Of a stretch of DNA of 6,855 bases, positions 5,021 through 6,855 are shown piece after piece. How positions within the stretch are numbered: the first letter of the stretch is position 1; the number at the start of each line of letters is the position of its first letter. A program made the position numbers and the translations under genes. Source of the DNA: JBHHZM01 sp046758065 (GTDB lineage: Bacteria > Pseudomonadota > Alphaproteobacteria > JAAXGF01); contig JBHHZM010000148.1 of NCBI GenBank assembly GCA_046758065.1, forward strand, positions 1 through 6,855, read 5' to 3'. The notes below the pieces were generated by a model. That model was not told the origin of the DNA, did not search any database, and was given only the letters and a program-made list of their open reading frames with translations.

Positions 5021-6454
5021 ATCGGCCCGTTCGACCACCGGGCGGCGGCCGGTCCAGGGCGCGGCGGCTTCGATCTGCGCGGCGAGACGGAACAGCGTCG
5101 CCTCGTCGCCAAAGCGGCCGACGAACTGAACCCCGATCGGCAGACCGTCGCCGTTCCAGGAGAGCGGCAGCGACATCGCCGGCGCCCCGGTCGCGTTGGA
5201 CAGGCCGGGGAAAGCCGAGAAGCCGGTGATCGCCGCCATATAAGCCTCCATGTCGTCGGTCGCCGGGTCGAGCACGCCGATCTCGAGCGGCGGCTCGGCG
5301 AGCTGGGGCGTGATCAGCACGTCATAGTCCATGAAGAAGCGGCCGATCTGGCGGCTCACCCGGCGCATGGTCTTGAGCGCGGCGACCACGGCGGCGCCGC
5401 TCACCCCATCGGCGCCGGCGGCCAGCGCCCAGCTCGCCGGCTCGACCAGGGCCTGGGGCTCGACGCCGAGCTCGGCGGCGCGCTCCTCGATGTCGGCGCG
5501 GGCGTAAGCCGTGATGACGTCGACCCGGGCCGGATCGATCAGCGCGCGGTCGTAGTCGGGCTCGGCCTCCTCGACCCGGTGGCCGAGGTCGGCGCAGAGC
5601 CTGGCCGCGCCTTCCATGGCCGCGACGCAGTCGACATGGACCGGCAGATCGGCGGGCGGCCGGGCCGAGAAGGCGACGCGCAAACTGCCCGGGTCGGCGC
5701 CGACCTCGTCGAGGAAGGGCCGCGCGTTGGGCGGCACGGCGTAGGGATCGCCGGGCTCGGGCCCGCTGACGGCGTCCAGCAGGGCGGCGCTGTCGCGCAC
5801 GCTGCGCGTGATCGCGTGACTGATCGACATGCCCGCCCAGCCGTCCGACTCGAAAGGTCCCGAGGGCGTGCGCCCGCGCGTCGGCTTGAGCCCGAACAGC
5901 CCGCAGCACGAGGCGGGCACGCGGATCGAACCGCCGCCGTCCGAGGCATGCGCCGCCGGTACGATGCCCGCCGCCACCGCCGCCGCCGCGCCGCCGCTCG
6001 ATCCGCCGGGGATGTGGCCGGGGCTCCAGGGATTGCGCGTCGGCCCGTGAAGCAGGGGTTCGGTGGCGTAGCTCAGGCCGAGCTCGGGCGAGTTGGTGCG
6101 CGCGAACATCACTAACCCGGCGGCCTTGTAGCGTACCACCAGGGTGCTGTCGGCGTCACAGACGTAGTCCTCGTAGAGCCGCGAGCCGTTGGTCATCGGT
6201 GTCCCCGCCATGGCCGCGCCGAGGTTCTTGAGCGGGAAGGGCACACCGGACAGCGGCCCGTCGGGCAGCCCCGCCGCGATGGCCGCCCGGGCCATGTCGT
6301 GGAATTCGACGGTGACCATGTTGAGCTTGGGGTTGAGCGCCTCGACCCGGGCGATTGCCTCGTCCAGCAGCGCGTCGGCGCTGACTTCGCGCTTGCGCAC
6401 CAGTTCGGCGAGGCCGAGGGCGTCGTATGAGTCGTAGTCCTGGAAGCCGGTCAT
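5018..6454 (-). CDS. Amidase-signature family hydrolase
   Basis: This 478-residue enzyme covers the full amidase-signature fold, which hydrolyses carboxamide bonds through a Ser-cisSer-Lys triad. All three residues are visible: Lys76 in GVPFPLKNL, cis-Ser152 in PGGSSGG and nucleophile Ser176 in DGGGSIRVPAS. The 24-residue gap between the two serines is the family norm. The C-terminus shows the usual FPGLSNATGAPAMSLPL and LPIGVQFVG blocks. The SDGGGSIR form, where GatA has DTGGSIR, argues against the tRNA-dependent amidotransferase subunit and resembles a group often annotated 6-aminohexanoate-cyclic-dimer hydrolase (NylA-like); the true substrate cannot be read. There is no signal peptide, so it is cytoplasmic. 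The ATG at 6452-6454 has GAGGA (6459-6463) five nt upstream, inside the end of the preceding gene. The upstream TAG directly abuts this ATG, so the two genes are almost certainly co-transcribed and probably translationally coupled. Confidence 0.93.
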   Translation of the reverse strand: MTGFQDYDSYDALGLAELVRKREVSADALLDEAIARVEALNPKLNMVTVEFHDMARAAIAAGLPDGPLSGVPFPLKNLGAAMAGTPMTNGSRLYEDYVCDADSTLVVRYKAAGLVMFARTNSPELGLSYATEPLLHGPTRNPWSPGHIPGGSSGGAAAAVAAGIVPAAHASDGGGSIRVPASCCGLFGLKPTRGRTPSGPFESDGWAGMSISHAITRSVRDSAALLDAVSGPEPGDPYAVPPNARPFLDEVGADPGSLRVAFSARPPADLPVHVDCVAAMEGAARLCADLGHRVEEAEPDYDRALIDPARVDVITAYARADIEERAAELGVEPQALVEPASWALAAGADGVSGAAVVAALKTMRRVSRQIGRFFMDYDVLITPQLAEPPLEIGVLDPATDDMEAYMAAITGFSAFPGLSNATGAPAMSLPLSWNGDGLPIGVQFVGRFGDEATLFRLAAQIEAAAPWTGRRPVVERAD

Positions 6455-6855
6455 CTATGTCCTCAGTTCCTCTAGGTCCTCGTATAGCTTGAGCGCATCG
6501 GGGTTGGCGAGCGCGTCCTTGTTGCGCACCTCGCGGCCGTGGATCACGTCGCGCACCGCGAGCTCGACGATCTTGCCCGAGATGGTGCGCGGGATGTCGG
6601 CGACCTGAATGATCTTGGCGGGAACGTGGCGCGGCGTCACGTTGGCGCGGATTTCGCGCCGGATGCGGTCGGCGCGCGCGTCGTCGAGGCTTAGCCCCGG
6701 CCTGAGCACGACGAACAGCACCACGCGGACGTCGCCTTCCCAGTTCTGGCCGACGCAGATCGCCTCCATCACCTCGTCGATCTTTTCGACCTGACGGTAA
6801 ATCTCGGCGGTGCCGATGCGCACGCCGCCGGGGTTGAGCACGGCGTCCGAGCGGC
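6455..6855 (-). CDS. aacS: Acetoacetyl-CoA synthetase, C-terminal part (N-terminus beyond window)
   Basis: About 132 C-terminal residues of an adenylate-forming ligase are visible; the family is about 650 aa, so most of the gene lies to the right. The frame is open to the window edge and reads RSDAVLNPGGVRIGTAEIYR, typical of acetoacetate-CoA ligase, where related acetyl- or propionyl-CoA synthetases differ. A C-terminal alpha/beta domain follows (GDVRVVLFVVL, TPRHVPAKI), with the catalytic lysine of the A10 motif in RTISGKIVEL (codon 6572-6574). The family converts acetoacetate, ATP and CoA to acetoacetyl-CoA, feeding ketone-body, polyhydroxybutyrate or sterol-type carbon use. The C-terminus ends normally (LYEDLEELRT) and its TAG is immediately followed by the amidase ATG. 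An internal GTG at 6839-6841 is not the start. Confidence 0.9.
   Translation of the reverse strand, partial: RSDAVLNPGGVRIGTAEIYRQVEKIDEVMEAICVGQNWEGDVRVVLFVVLRPGLSLDDARADRIRREIRANVTPRHVPAKIIQVADIPRTISGKIVELAVRDVIHGREVRNKDALANPDALKLYEDLEELRT

Noticed and set aside
5579..6115. Plus-strand frame opposite the amidase
   Set aside because: Antisense shadow of a well-conserved amidase-signature gene; no domain or ribosome binding site supports it.

Overview
The window is GC-rich, gene-dense DNA with the codon bias and gene families of an alphaproteobacterium, possibly of the Rhodospirillales type. That placement is inferred from gene content and protein style (GluQRS, GcvA-like LysR regulators starting MTRRLPPLNALRAFEAA, DUF1127 small proteins, acetoacetyl-CoA synthetase), not from a marker gene. 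No mobile element, CRISPR array, tRNA or rRNA is visible.

Layout. Positions 1-837 (+) hold most of a glutamyl-Q tRNA(Asp) synthetase, cut at its N-terminus by the window edge. It converges with a ten-helix EamA/DMT-family transporter (871-1755, -). Then come two divergent pairs, each a minus-strand DUF1127 small-protein gene facing a plus-strand LysR-type regulator: DUF1127-A (1955-2224) with LysR-A (2706-3593), and DUF1127-B (3616-3984) with LysR-B (4112-5008). The right end is a minus-strand operon running in from outside: the C-terminus of an acetoacetyl-CoA synthetase (6455-6855), directly abutting an amidase-signature hydrolase (5018-6454).

The most interesting part is the duplicated DUF1127/LysR module. 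The two regulators are close paralogues. The two intergenic regions share a 68-bp gap-free block (2296-2363 and 4028-4095; 44 of 68 positions identical by hand count). It contains a nearly invariant 20-bp element around ATGA-N4-TCAT (18/20), a TTAGAAA box at the same offset (7/7), and a minus-strand promoter with the same 17-bp spacer (TTGTCR, then TATCRM). Read towards the DUF1127 genes, the order is upstream box, palindrome next to the -35, -10, then start point. This is the expected layout of a LysR-activated promoter, so I infer that one or both regulators control both DUF1127 genes.

The two modules differ in their LysR side. LysR-B begins 17 nt after the shared block, with no clear ribosome binding site, and its spacer carries a 10-bp inverted repeat centred on the operator. 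LysR-A begins about 340 nt away, behind a long leader. That leader ends in a GC hairpin holding the ribosome binding site in its loop, and it contains a possible short upstream reading frame whose stop overlaps the GTG start. Other visible signals are a clear intrinsic terminator after DUF1127-A, a perfect 15-bp tandem duplication in its 5' leader, and a 15-bp palindrome joining the stop codons of LysR-B and the amidase.
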